Origin: Enterococcus raffinosus
GTDB taxonomy: Bacteria; Bacillota; Bacilli; Lactobacillales; Enterococcaceae
Direction: 5' to 3'
NCBI RefSeq assembly: GCF_001886185.1
Contig: NZ_JXLA01000015.1
Coordinates: 32,847 to 96,846, forward strand
DNA: 64,000 bases
Of this stretch, positions 8,719-16,861 are shown piece by piece; the stretch's first letter is position 1, and every line of letters starts with the position of its first letter. The notes beneath the pieces were generated by a model. That model was not told the DNA's origin. It ran no database searches and worked only from the letters and a program-made list of their open reading frames with translations. The position numbers and the translations under genes are program-made.

Positions 8719-9923
8719 TCGACCAATCCCTGCCGAAAGTCGTCCATTAGCTCATGATTGATTGCAAAGGCTTGCCGCATCTTCTCCTTTGCCCGCTTCA
8801 TCTGCTGGGAGGCTTCATGATTCTCAACAAGCTTTTCATTTACCTTTTCCAAAAGAAGTACTCGCTTTTTCGGTAGCTCCTCAATTGGTAGTACATCTTC
8901 TTCCATCTCAAGATTTTTGAACATCTCGACTACCTTCTGCTGCCAAGACAAGCCGATAATTGGAAGAAATTGAGAAACAGCTACAATCATGGAATGCATC
9001 CTGGTACCGATGATCAGACTTAATCCTTGATACAGCTCTAATAACTCTTCTTTATCTGTGGTAACGATCAGCTGTACTTGGGGACACTCTCGAAACTTGG
9101 AATACACACTTTCGACCGTTTCGTAATCCTGAATCTCTGAAGAAAAGAGAACGATCTCTCTTTTCGAAGAAACCAGCTCACGAATAAGATGGCTCATTTC
9201 CTCTAGATACTGCAGGTATTCTTTTTGCGGACAGCCAGTAATACGGTAATCAATTACACAAATTCCAATTTGTTGGCGAGTCGCCCTTTGTTTTCCAAGC
9301 TCCTCAAAGGATTGCTTTTCCGGCAAAAGAAAGACAGGATCCACAGAGGCATAGGCAGCAGAATGCTGAGCATTTTGCAAATAAGCATAGGAACGCTGAT
9401 CACGAAAGGTCACAGCATCGCATTTTTTTAAGGTAGCGATCGCCGCTTGTTGCTGTTTTTCTGTACAAAAGGGGCCAATTCCGATTGAACTGACGAATAT
9501 CTTTGTGTGGTGCTTGTTCGCAAGAGTCACTACCTGATCAAAACGTTGTGCGGACAGCGTCGCAGGTGATAAATCGAAAATCGCATTTCCACCGCCAATT
9601 ATCAGCAGCTCCGTTTCCTCTAAAGCCGCTTCAAATGCTCGAATGTTGGCTGGCTCGTACATTTTCTTTCGCGAACGCAGCCATTTCCCTTTACTGACAA
9701 GATTCTTAACAAACGGCAGCTGGCGAAAATATTTGTAATAGTAGTCATGAATTTTTGATCGTCGAATCAATTGGTTGTTTCGTTTAATCTGTGATTCTTC
9801 GATCAATTTGTAGCTGTATTTTTTTGTTTCAACATCTGTTAACAGTTGGTCTGACAGCGTTTCAGCGATCAATCGATCCCCGATATTCGAACTATCAATG
9901 AAACTAACTAGGATTGCTTTCAC
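8715..9923 (-). CDS. Polysaccharide pyruvyl transferase family protein
   Basis: About 402 residues with the CsaB/polysaccharide-pyruvyl-transferase layout: N-terminal 'SSNIGDRLIAETL', then 'LLIIGGGNAIFDLSP', 'SSIGIGPF', 'VTFRDQRSYAYLQ' and C-terminal 'LIIGTRMHSMIVAVSQFLPI'. Family members put ketal-linked pyruvate on a sugar of a wall polymer, giving it negative charge and sometimes an S-layer docking site. I chose the second GTG (9921-9923): the first one at 9932 abuts the AAGGTGA ribosome-binding site with no spacing. The gene overlaps the flippase gene by 4 nt. Pyruvylation of the polymer is inferred. Confidence 0.85.
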   Translation of the reverse strand: MKAILVSFIDSSNIGDRLIAETLSDQLLTDVETKKYSYKLIEESQIKRNNQLIRRSKIHDYYYKYFRQLPFVKNLVSKGKWLRSRKKMYEPANIRAFEAALEETELLIIGGGNAIFDLSPATLSAQRFDQVVTLANKHHTKIFVSSIGIGPFCTEKQQQAAIATLKKCDAVTFRDQRSYAYLQNAQHSAAYASVDPVFLLPEKQSFEELGKQRATRQQIGICVIDYRITGCPQKEYLQYLEEMSHLIRELVSSKREIVLFSSEIQDYETVESVYSKFRECPQVQLIVTTDKEELLELYQGLSLIIGTRMHSMIVAVSQFLPIIGLSWQQKVVEMFKNLEMEEDVLPIEELPKKRVLLLEKVNEKLVENHEASQQMKRAKEKMRQAFAINHELMDDFRQGLVE

Positions 9924-9958
9924 TCCGGCCACTCACCTTCAACTTTTTTCTAACATTG

Positions 9959-10642
9959 CTAGCATTCATAAAAATCAACCACACCGATAATTTCCGTATC
10001 CATCAACGAGGGAACGAGCTCCGGCGTTTGAATGATTGCTCTTGCCTTCAGATAGTAATAAATAAAACTGCTTGAGGTACTCAGCATCAAACTGATCAAA
10101 AAAATTCCCGCAAATACCTTCGTCAAACGAGGAGACCGCATTGTTTCAAAAGACTGCGCAGACAACAGAAAGACATTCCGCGGCAGCTGACTCTGTTCAA
10201 CGATCTCTGGATACTTTTCACTCAAGCGAATCGCCAGTTCTTTGCTTTTTTCTGGTTGATCAGCGGTCACACTGACTTTGAATATTTGTGAATTGATGCT
10301 GTTGGTCACCGTCAAGGACTGACTAATAGTCTCTCTACTTAACTGCGGCAACTCCTTTTGCAGCGCTTCTATCACAGCATCGCTTTTGATCATTTCCTTG
10401 TAGGTCTCCACTAACTTGATATTGCTTGCCACCGCTTTGTTTTCTATCTCTTGTTGGTCGTTATTCGCCAGCGACTCTGCTTCGCGTTGCTCTGCAGGCA
10501 GCAGGAAGGATACCTGTGTGCTGTATTTAAAGCCTTTCATGTAAAATCCCACACTTCCCAGCACAGCAAAAAGTACGGTCAGTACGATAAGCGCCTTCTT
10601 ACGCAACCAAAGAAAGTAAAGAAAGTCCTTAAATGAATACAT
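9959..10642 (-). CDS. Second Wzz/CpsC-like chain-length protein
   Basis: The 227-residue product has an N-terminal TM (residues 16-34), an extracytoplasmic region ('VAVSNIKLVETYKEMIKSDAVIEAL'-like stretch also seen in CpsC) and a second TM near residues 177-198. It resembles the product of 2879-3652 in layout and in the 'KLVETYKEMI' segment but has a short acidic tail (...VVDFYEC) instead of the basic CpsD-binding tail. It therefore probably sets chain length or assembles with polymerase rather than activating the kinase. It lies between the two glycosyltransferase blocks of the main operon, with a good AAAGGAG site. Confidence 0.85.
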   Translation of the reverse strand: MYSFKDFLYFLWLRKKALIVLTVLFAVLGSVGFYMKGFKYSTQVSFLLPAEQREAESLANNDQQEIENKAVASNIKLVETYKEMIKSDAVIEALQKELPQLSRETISQSLTVTNSINSQIFKVSVTADQPEKSKELAIRLSEKYPEIVEQSQLPRNVFLLSAQSFETMRSPRLTKVFAGIFLISLMLSTSSSFIYYYLKARAIIQTPELVPSLMDTEIIGVVDFYEC

Positions 10643-10654
10643 GACGTACTCCTT

Positions 10655-11695
10655 TCATCCACGAGATAATGAGTCGTAAAGACTCTCCCAATTCGCAATA
10701 TACGCATCCAGCGAAAACTGCGCCTCGATCTTTTGTTTCGCCTGTTCCGACAGCTCTTTACGTAGCTTGTCGTCTGAGAAAAAAGAAAGCAGCCGCTCCT
10801 CCATTTCATCAATAGCTCCTGGCACTACCAGAAAGCCATTCTCTCTATCCGTGATTACCTGACTGATACCCCCAACATCCGTTGCCAGGTTGGGGATTCC
10901 AGCGGCCATTGTTTCTAAAACTGCCATCGGAATCCCTTCATGGTACGAAGGAAGGAGATGTAGACCGCAATCCTTTAAAAGCTCCTGTTGATCAATAGTC
11001 CAGCCATGGATTTCTACATTCGTACAGCCCGATTCTTCTAATTGCCGAAGAATTGCTGGAGTCGTTTGATCACTGTCCCCATAAAGATGAAAACGAACCT
11101 CAGGCAATTGCTCTTGTATTCGCTTAGCGAGCGTAATAATGTCATGACTGCCTTTTCTTTCGCATACGCGTCCGAAGGTTAGAATATTCATTGATTGCGG
11201 GTGGTAGCTGCTCTTTTCTGGTACGAAAACCGCATTGTTTATCACGATCACTGTTGTTGTCGTTAGTGTGCGATAATAATCAGCCCATTCGTCTCCCAAA
11301 GCGACAATGATATCCACTTTGTCGAGCGCCCTGCGGATAAAGTTTTTTTGTTTTGTAGAGGCTTTTTCGTAAAATTGATCAAAATTAGGCGCGTGCATAT
11401 GAAAAATCGTTTTAGTCTCCTTTTTCACTGCCTTCAGCAGCAGTGCTTTGCGATAGAAACTCGCGTCCTGAGAAACATGAAAATGAACGATCGCTAGCTT
11501 TTGTGTATGAGCGGCAATGAGTAATTGTCGAAAGGATCGCAACGCGTATCGAAGCTTGTGTTTTTCATTCCATGAAAATACGTATTGAAGTTGCCAGTTA
11601 TGATCCGTAGGAAAATACTGACGGAAATTTCGGATTACTGTAGAAATTCCACCTTTGCCGGTACTTTCGGGACCTATCATGATTATCTTTGCCAT
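10655..11695 (-). CDS. Glycosyltransferase family 4
   Basis: A GT-B enzyme of 346 residues. The N-terminal 'MIGPESTGKGGISTVIRNF' matches the glycine-rich acceptor loop of GT4 enzymes. The C-terminal half carries 'LTFGRVCERKGSHDIITLAK', 'IHGWTIDQQELLKDCGLHL' and the donor-binding motif 'PSYHEGIPMAVLETMAAGIP'. I chose the ATG at 11693-11695 because AAGGAG lies 5 nt upstream; a longer reading to 11731 has no such site. The gene begins 13 nt inside the end of the polymerase gene. The sugar it transfers is unknown. Confidence 0.9.
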   Translation of the reverse strand: MAKIIMIGPESTGKGGISTVIRNFRQYFPTDHNWQLQYVFSWNEKHKLRYALRSFRQLLIAAHTQKLAIVHFHVSQDASFYRKALLLKAVKKETKTIFHMHAPNFDQFYEKASTKQKNFIRRALDKVDIIVALGDEWADYYRTLTTTTVIVINNAVFVPEKSSYHPQSMNILTFGRVCERKGSHDIITLAKRIQEQLPEVRFHLYGDSDQTTPAILRQLEESGCTNVEIHGWTIDQQELLKDCGLHLLPSYHEGIPMAVLETMAAGIPNLATDVGGISQVITDRENGFLVVPGAIDEMEERLLSFFSDDKLRKELSEQAKQKIEAQFSLDAYIANWESLYDSLSRG

Positions 11696-12939
11696 CCCTG
11701 CTCCTTTTTTTTCACTTGGATCAGCATGCACATAAAACCGAATACCGTTGCCGATAGTGCGGAGAAAAATACATGTCCCACCAAGAAACTGTAAATGATT
11801 GTAAAAATTAATAAGAATACACAGAACTTATCGGAACCGTGATACACAGCCAGTTTCAAGAAATAGCCCACCACAGCGATCAGAAGGAACGTTCCAATAA
11901 TTCCATAAGAGAAAAACATATCGAAGAAGTCCATTTCTATCAGGCCACCCTTTCTTCCATACCAATCCCAGCGATTCTCGAACCCGGCTCCGAACAAAAA
12001 GAGGTACTGATTTTTCGGTGCCTGTAAGAAGTTATCCATCGCATCCTTCAGATACACATTTCTAGAACTAAGCAGCAGCCTCGGCCAATCATCCTGATAA
12101 AGTGTGCGAAAGTAAGCGAATCGTGCGATCACACCCGATAAAGCAGTCAATAAAAATTCTTTTCCCTTCATTAAAAGAAGAAAAAGCCCCAATAACAGAA
12201 ATTCAAAAACAAAAAACTGAGCAGATAAGGAGCGACTCCGATAACGAGAAAGAAAATAAAAAATCAAATAGAAGGTATAAAGGACACCTGTCAACAGACC
12301 CGATTTTGTTCCTAAGATCAGCAGGCAATACATATTCAAAAAATACAAAACCAATAGCATTCCGGCTGGAATCAAGCATTTTTCATGATGGATGAGAAAC
12401 CATCCAACAAAGAAGAGCAAGATCAAAAACGCAAAGGCAATGTCATTTGTCGCGAAATAGAACCCCTTAAAGCCAGCCGTATCGTCATAAGTGCTGTTTC
12501 CTAGCCCAAGAAAGTAAGGAATAATTAATCCTCCAATCAAAAATAAATCTAAAAAAACTGTTACCTTCGATAGTTTTCTAATAGACAAATAATCAATGTA
12601 TTGATTCGCAAAAAACGGAATTAGCAAACATAATGAGAATCGAATGACATAGGACAATTCTTTAATAAGCAGCGAAAGACCCGTTTTGAAATACACCGTT
12701 TGAACAATACAAAGAAGGATCAGCAAGAAAAGGGAAATCAGTAGTAATAGATAGTCGCCTGTTCGCTTCACCCCTTTTGACAAAGCGCCATAGAGAATAT
12801 AAGCAATAAAAAGGACTCGATAGGCTGTTCCTAGCGGGATATTGTGTCCATACGAGATAAAAACGCCGTTAAAAATATCTATTAAAGGAAAGATGATGAT
12901 CATTATTAAAAAAATATGGATTTTAATCCGGTCAACCAA
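11683..12939 (-). CDS. Wzy-like polysaccharide polymerase / O-antigen ligase-type membrane protein
   Basis: About 418 residues, almost wholly hydrophobic, with some 10-12 predicted TM segments and a larger extracytoplasmic loop ('SRNVYLKDAMDNF' ... 'LFGAGFENRWDW') typical of Wzy/O-antigen polymerases. These proteins have little sequence conservation, so the call rests on topology plus location with Wzx, Wzz and glycosyltransferases. The start is taken as a TTG (12937-12939), because GAGGAGG stands 6-7 nt upstream; the ATG at 13032 has no ribosome-binding site and gives an extra basic leader. It is the first gene of the main polysaccharide operon. Confidence 0.83.
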   Translation of the reverse strand: MVDRIKIHIFLIMIIIFPLIDIFNGVFISYGHNIPLGTAYRVLFIAYILYGALSKGVKRTGDYLLLLISLFLLILLCIVQTVYFKTGLSLLIKELSYVIRFSLCLLIPFFANQYIDYLSIRKLSKVTVFLDLFLIGGLIIPYFLGLGNSTYDDTAGFKGFYFATNDIAFAFLILLFFVGWFLIHHEKCLIPAGMLLVLYFLNMYCLLILGTKSGLLTGVLYTFYLIFYFLSRYRSRSLSAQFFVFEFLLLGLFLLLMKGKEFLLTALSGVIARFAYFRTLYQDDWPRLLLSSRNVYLKDAMDNFLQAPKNQYLFLFGAGFENRWDWYGRKGGLIEMDFFDMFFSYGIIGTFLLIAVVGYFLKLAVYHGSDKFCVFLLIFTIIYSFLVGHVFFSALSATVFGFMCMLIQVKKKEQGWQR

Positions 12940-13083
12940 TATATTCCTCCTCTGTCTGGGTATTAATAAAATCGTTTTTTTCGTTAAACGAAACACAATT
13001 AATGTTAATTCAATTAATAAATAAGCAAACATCTTTTTTTGTTAATAAATTACCTATTTTTGACTGATTAAAAGGGGTCTCAA

Positions 13084-13110
13084 AGTATAAAATAGATAAA
13101 TATCAATCAA
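13084..13110 (-). promoter_or_regulatory. Candidate promoter of the polysaccharide operon
   Basis: On the minus strand TATACT (13084-13089) is preceded by TTGATT (13105-13110) with 15-nt spacing, or by TTTGAT with 16-nt spacing. It lies about 145 nt upstream of the polymerase start, leaving a long AT-rich leader. The divergent Mga-like gene starts about 130 nt on the other side, so the 300-bp gap probably serves both genes. Spacing is suboptimal, so regulation by an activator is plausible. Confidence 0.35.
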
Positions 13111-13239
13111 AAAATAAACATATTATAATTTTGATATTTTTTAATCGTTTATTCGAATTTATATTCATTATCATTTGATTACTTATCCCCTTCTTAAGAA
13201 AATTAATTGTGGGTATGTTGGAAGGAGTAAAAATAAAAG

Positions 13240-14814
13240 ATGTTTCTAATTAATCAAATCGCTGATCTTTTTGACAAAGAAACGGTGACAAAAATAAAAA
13301 TCATCTATTTGTTGAAAGAAAAGAAAACGTGGGTGTCGATTGATGAGCTGACCTCACAGTTAGAGATCAATCAACGAACAATCACAAAATATTTAACGTT
13401 TATTGAAGAAGATATTGATACATTCTCTTCAAACAAAGAAGTTGTGCTGAAGAGCCATAGTAAGAAAGGATATTTTTTGTACTATGATTTTGAGCCGGTT
13501 TTAGAAGATCTGGTCTTTCGTATCATTGAGGAAACAATCAATTATCAGTTATTAACGAAAATATTTTTCTCAAAAATTCCTTCGATCATACAGTTTTCTC
13601 ATAAGTACTACGTAAGCGAATCTTCCTTATGGCGCATGATCAATAAATTCAGAAAGAATTTGCTACCCATTGGTATTTCTATCGAACGGAGATCCCTAGA
13701 ATTGATTGGTGATGAAATTCAAATTCGTCGATTGAGTTTTGTGTTGCTGCAAAATTCTTATACACGGGGAAAATGGTTATACGGAAGTACGACAAAAATG
13801 GTGACAGAAAAACTGATGGAACGACTTGTCACCTTCTTCCATCTATGTTTATCAGATTTTGATTACAAGAATCTTTTCTGTATGATTGCGGTAAGCATTG
13901 AACGGACGAAACAAAAAAAGCACCTTCGTCTATCGAAGGAGCTGTGGGAAAATATCGAAAACAATGAATTGTTCGATCATTTTTTTTATGAAATGAGAGA
14001 GGTTTCACCCAAGGATTTTTATGATCGTGAAGAAATTGGGTTTCTCTTTTTATATGTTTTTACTATGGATGAAGTCTTTAACGACACATACATCCGAAAG
14101 AATTTTATTGCCTTTCATCACGAAAAAAAGACACAGCTCTTTCAGTCGGTGGAAATGTTTAAACAGCTATGGTTTGAGGAACAGAACCTGTTTCTCTCAA
14201 AAGATGACCTGATCATTGTTGATAAAAGTCTCTATAGTGCACACCTGTACTGCCAATTATTCTACAATGAAAAACAGCCAAATACTAAATCTGAAGATTC
14301 TTATTGGCAATCAAGCGAATACATATCTTTTCATCTGAAAAGTTTAGTCAAAGATTTCATACAATTACTGTACAACAAAACGAATTTTAATCTTTTCAGA
14401 GAAAGAAATTATCTTTTGTCTATTTATCCATTGTTGATTGAAACTGTCACACCACTCCAAAAGGTAGAAGAACCCTTACAAGTTTTTTTAGTCTCTGATT
14501 TATCAAATCTCGAAGAATACCAATTGATTAAAATGATCGAGAACGAATTCCGAGGGCGGTTTAAACTAGAAATCTATACCCATCATGATAGCCTGTGTGA
14601 AACGAGTTCTTTGGATTTGATCCTTTCTACTAGAAAAACATTTCTGCCGGAACGTCCACTATTGCCTAATATCGTCATTCCAAGAGAACCATCCAAACTT
14701 GATTTTCATACGTTGGAAATCAAGCTGCGAGACATTTATGCCAGAAAAAACCAGCAACCGACTCTTCCTTCACTGAACCATGTACCAGCAAACAATCCAA
14801 AATCAACCTATTAA
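13240..14814 (+). CDS. Mga-family transcriptional regulator
   Basis: A 524-residue protein with an N-terminal HTH of the Mga/AtxA kind ('WVSIDELTSQLEINQRTITKYL', residues 31-52), a second HTH-like segment around residues 100-140 ('YYVSESSLWRMINKFRKNLL') and a long C-terminal part with PRD-like and EIIB-like regions ('QVFLVSDLSNLEEYQL' ... 'LDLILSTR'). Mga-type activators in cocci control surface and virulence genes. It is divergent from the polysaccharide operon and is the obvious candidate regulator of it, which is inference. The AAGGAG site is about 12 nt from the ATG, a little long. Confidence 0.85.
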   Translation: MFLINQIADLFDKETVTKIKIIYLLKEKKTWVSIDELTSQLEINQRTITKYLTFIEEDIDTFSSNKEVVLKSHSKKGYFLYYDFEPVLEDLVFRIIEETINYQLLTKIFFSKIPSIIQFSHKYYVSESSLWRMINKFRKNLLPIGISIERRSLELIGDEIQIRRLSFVLLQNSYTRGKWLYGSTTKMVTEKLMERLVTFFHLCLSDFDYKNLFCMIAVSIERTKQKKHLRLSKELWENIENNELFDHFFYEMREVSPKDFYDREEIGFLFLYVFTMDEVFNDTYIRKNFIAFHHEKKTQLFQSVEMFKQLWFEEQNLFLSKDDLIIVDKSLYSAHLYCQLFYNEKQPNTKSEDSYWQSSEYISFHLKSLVKDFIQLLYNKTNFNLFRERNYLLSIYPLLIETVTPLQKVEEPLQVFLVSDLSNLEEYQLIKMIENEFRGRFKLEIYTHHDSLCETSSLDLILSTRKTFLPERPLLPNIVIPREPSKLDFHTLEIKLRDIYARKNQQPTLPSLNHVPANNPKSTY

Positions 14815-14824
14815 CATTTGTTAG

Positions 14825-14870
14825 AAACATCTCTGCAGCTTTTTGAAAAGAAAGTGCAGAGATGTTTTCT
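14825..14870. terminator. Bidirectional intrinsic terminator
   Basis: Perfect inverted repeat AAACATCTCTGCA (14825-14837) and TGCAGAGATGTTT (14855-14867) with a T-rich flank on both sides. It lies between the converging Mga-like gene and cpsB and would end both transcripts. Confidence 0.8.
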
Positions 14871-14887
14871 CACTCAAATCAATGAAC

Positions 14888-15649
14888 TTAATGGAAAAAC
14901 CAGCTTTTTTTCACTTCTTGAAAAACGGGTCGCCGCACTGGATCCCCATTTAATAAATCCTTTGTCATTTGCTGCATCTCCTCCAGATAGCCTGTCCCAA
15001 AACATTCTTCGATCTCTTGATACGCTTCTTTCAAATAAAAACCACGCTGGTGGACACTATGCGCATCTGAGGCAAGCATATACACAAGTCGATTTTCCAG
15101 CATCAGCTTCGCCGTCCGTTGAATCTTTTTACCAAAAAAACCGATAATACTGGGAGCCGTCACCTGTGTCAAAGCCCCCATCTCTAAGTAGGGAATCAAA
15201 CGATTCGGCTCCTTTGCAAAAACCACATTTCTCTCTGGATGAACAATCACAGGAATATGTCCCTGTTCAATCAGCCGAAGAAATAATTTTTCTGCGTAGG
15301 CGGGAACCTCTATTGTAGGAAATTCAATCAACAAATAGTGATTCGTCAAATCCGTAAATAAAATATTTCCATGATGAATCTCTTCTAATAAGTCCCCCGT
15401 TAGTCGTACCTCCTGCCCTTCAAAAAGAGTCAGCTTTAGGTTTCGCTGATCCAGTTCCTGCTGCAGCTTTTGAACGGCTGATATCACTGTAGAGGCGGGA
15501 TTTTTGTATCGTCCATTATTGTGATGCGGGGTACATAATATATGTGTAATCCCCTGTCGTATAGCTTCATGGGCCATGGCTAGACTTTCCTCCAACGACT
15601 GAGGGCCATCATCAACACCAGGGAGAATATGACAATGCAAATCAATCAC
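14888..15649 (-). CDS. cpsB: CpsB-type PHP-domain phosphotyrosine phosphatase
   Basis: About 253 residues of a metal-dependent PHP phosphatase. 'DLHCHILPGVDDG' near the N terminus, 'CTPHHN', 'VIVHPERN' and 'ASDAHS' supply the His/Asp metal ligands. It removes phosphate from CpsD-type kinases. I take the GTG at 15647-15649 as start, since GGAGG stands 7 nt upstream and family members begin with 'MIDLHCH'; an ATG at 15667 precedes that site. It is a single-gene unit separated from cpsC/cpsD by the whole polysaccharide operon and the Mga-like gene, whereas the three genes usually adjoin. Confidence 0.9.
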   Translation of the reverse strand: MIDLHCHILPGVDDGPQSLEESLAMAHEAIRQGITHILCTPHHNNGRYKNPASTVISAVQKLQQELDQRNLKLTLFEGQEVRLTGDLLEEIHHGNILFTDLTNHYLLIEFPTIEVPAYAEKLFLRLIEQGHIPVIVHPERNVVFAKEPNRLIPYLEMGALTQVTAPSIIGFFGKKIQRTAKLMLENRLVYMLASDAHSVHQRGFYLKEAYQEIEECFGTGYLEEMQQMTKDLLNGDPVRRPVFQEVKKSWFFH

Positions 15650-16205
15650 ACGTATTCCTCCAAACAAATCTACTTCTCTATGAATAGGAAATCGACAATG
15701 GTGCAGCCCTTACTACACCAAAATGCTATCAACGCCTTAAGCCTTGTCAATTCCTAATCAAGTTTTTTTCTTTCGTTTGATTCTACCAAATACGCTTAAA
15801 AATGCCGCATCAAAAAATGTTGTTTTTGTGAAAAAAATTCTTGTAGGAAAGTCTCGTTCAGAATACTATCAGCCTAGGAGAATAATGGTAGACAAACACT
15901 GTAAATACATCTAAATCTGTCAGAATGGAGCACCCCCTCTTTATGCAACCACTCCAAAAAGAACTGGAAGATATTTAATACAGTGAGTTCTGACAAAAAA
16001 ATCTGTCGTGCTCTCACTCTCTTCTTCATGGACGCAGGGGCCCTTGGGATTAATTTAATGGGAAATCATTATTTTGGAATACTGAAGCGCTTTAGTTATT
16101 TGTACCGAAAAAAATATTATCCTAATTGAGCATTGTGGAACAAGTGAACGCTCGCATTCTTTGCTATGCTTTTCTTATTAAAACTAACTGAAATGAGGAA
16201 AACTT
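15650..16205. other. Intergenic region, possible decayed coding remnant
   Basis: About 550 bp without a convincing gene. A plus-strand frame stays open from about 15926 to a stop at 16127-16129 and contains an ATG at 16028 giving 33 residues ('MDAGALGINLMGNHYFG' start), with no ribosome-binding site. It may be the tail of a lost gene; I do not recognise it. The rest is AT-rich and presumably holds promoters for cpsB and the 16206 gene. Confidence 0.3.
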
Positions 16206-16676
16206 ATGGCAAGAATTGCAGAGATTATGATTAAGCAACTACCAGAGCAGCACATGCTGACTATTCGACGAACCATCAACTTTTTCGAGGAATACGCCGA
16301 TTTTATGGGGGAAGCGATCCGTACAATTCTTCAACACATCGAGGAAAATGAGGCTTGGCCTAGCAGTGGGCCGATCGTCTGCTTTCATAACATGGATCTA
16401 GAAAATTTAGCTGTAGAGATTGGCTTTGTGACGCCACGACCGCTTGAACCAAGTAACGCTGTTCAATCCGTGACACTGCCAATTCGCAAGGTAGCATTGA
16501 CAATTGATCGCGGACCTTATGAAGAGCAGGACCCTACTCTGGAAGCACTCATGAAGTGGATTCCTGAACATGGCTATGAAGCCTGTGGTGGAATTTATTA
16601 TCATTACTTAAATGGCGAAGACCAGCCAGAACAGGAATATCTTACTGAGATGTTTCTTCCAATAAAAAGTTCGTAA
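16206..16676 (+). CDS. GyrI-like / AraC effector-binding domain protein
   Basis: The 156-residue protein has the layout of a stand-alone GyrI-like small-molecule binding domain: a short N-terminal strand, a helix with 'FFEEYADFMGEAIRTILQHI', then 'VCFHNMDLENLAVEIGFVTPRPL', 'KVALTIDRGPYEEQDPTLEALMKWI' and a final strand 'EYLTEMFLPIK'. Such domains bind cationic or hydrophobic ligands as sensors or scavengers; the ligand is unknown. No DNA-binding domain is present. The start follows GAGG with 7-nt spacing. It is likely monocistronic, as a terminator follows. Confidence 0.8.
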   Translation: MARIAEIMIKQLPEQHMLTIRRTINFFEEYADFMGEAIRTILQHIEENEAWPSSGPIVCFHNMDLENLAVEIGFVTPRPLEPSNAVQSVTLPIRKVALTIDRGPYEEQDPTLEALMKWIPEHGYEACGGIYYHYLNGEDQPEQEYLTEMFLPIKSS

Positions 16677-16696
16677 AATTCTTATATTAAGTCGTG

Positions 16697-16728
16697 AATC
16701 ACTCTTTTTTAGTAGGAGTGATTTTTTT
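16697..16728 (+). terminator. Intrinsic terminator after the GyrI-like gene
   Basis: Stem AATCACTC (16697-16704) / GAGTGATT (16716-16723) followed by a run of T, 20 nt after the stop codon. Confidence 0.8.
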
Positions 16729-16764
16729 AATGCTTCAACATCCAAAAGATTGCATTCCAAACTG

Positions 16765-16820
16765 TTGACAAAATAAATCTACAGATATATTATATCTACA
16801 GATAAATTTAATCTATAGAT
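16765..16820 (+). promoter_or_regulatory. Sigma-A promoter overlapped by three 17-bp-phased operator repeats
   Basis: TTGACA (16765-16770) and TATTAT (16788-16793) have ideal 17-nt spacing. ATCTACAGAT occurs at 16777-16786 and again at 16794-16803, and the perfect palindrome ATCTATAGAT at 16811-16820. The three copies start exactly 17 bp apart, one in the spacer, one just after the -10 and one downstream. This is what a repressor site cluster for the YhgE-like gene would look like. No regulator gene adjoins; the binder is unknown. Confidence 0.7.
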
Positions 16821-16861
16821 TTATCTTAATAAGAAATTCAATGATACAAGAGGCGATTATT

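Noticed and set aside
13035..13239. Riboswitch or attenuator in the long leader of the polysaccharide operon
   Set aside because: The leader is AT-rich, but no conserved aptamer-like structure or terminator hairpin was seen.
16028..16129. 33-residue plus-strand peptide before the GyrI-like gene
   Set aside because: No ribosome-binding site and no recognisable motif; it may be a gene remnant but cannot be called a gene.
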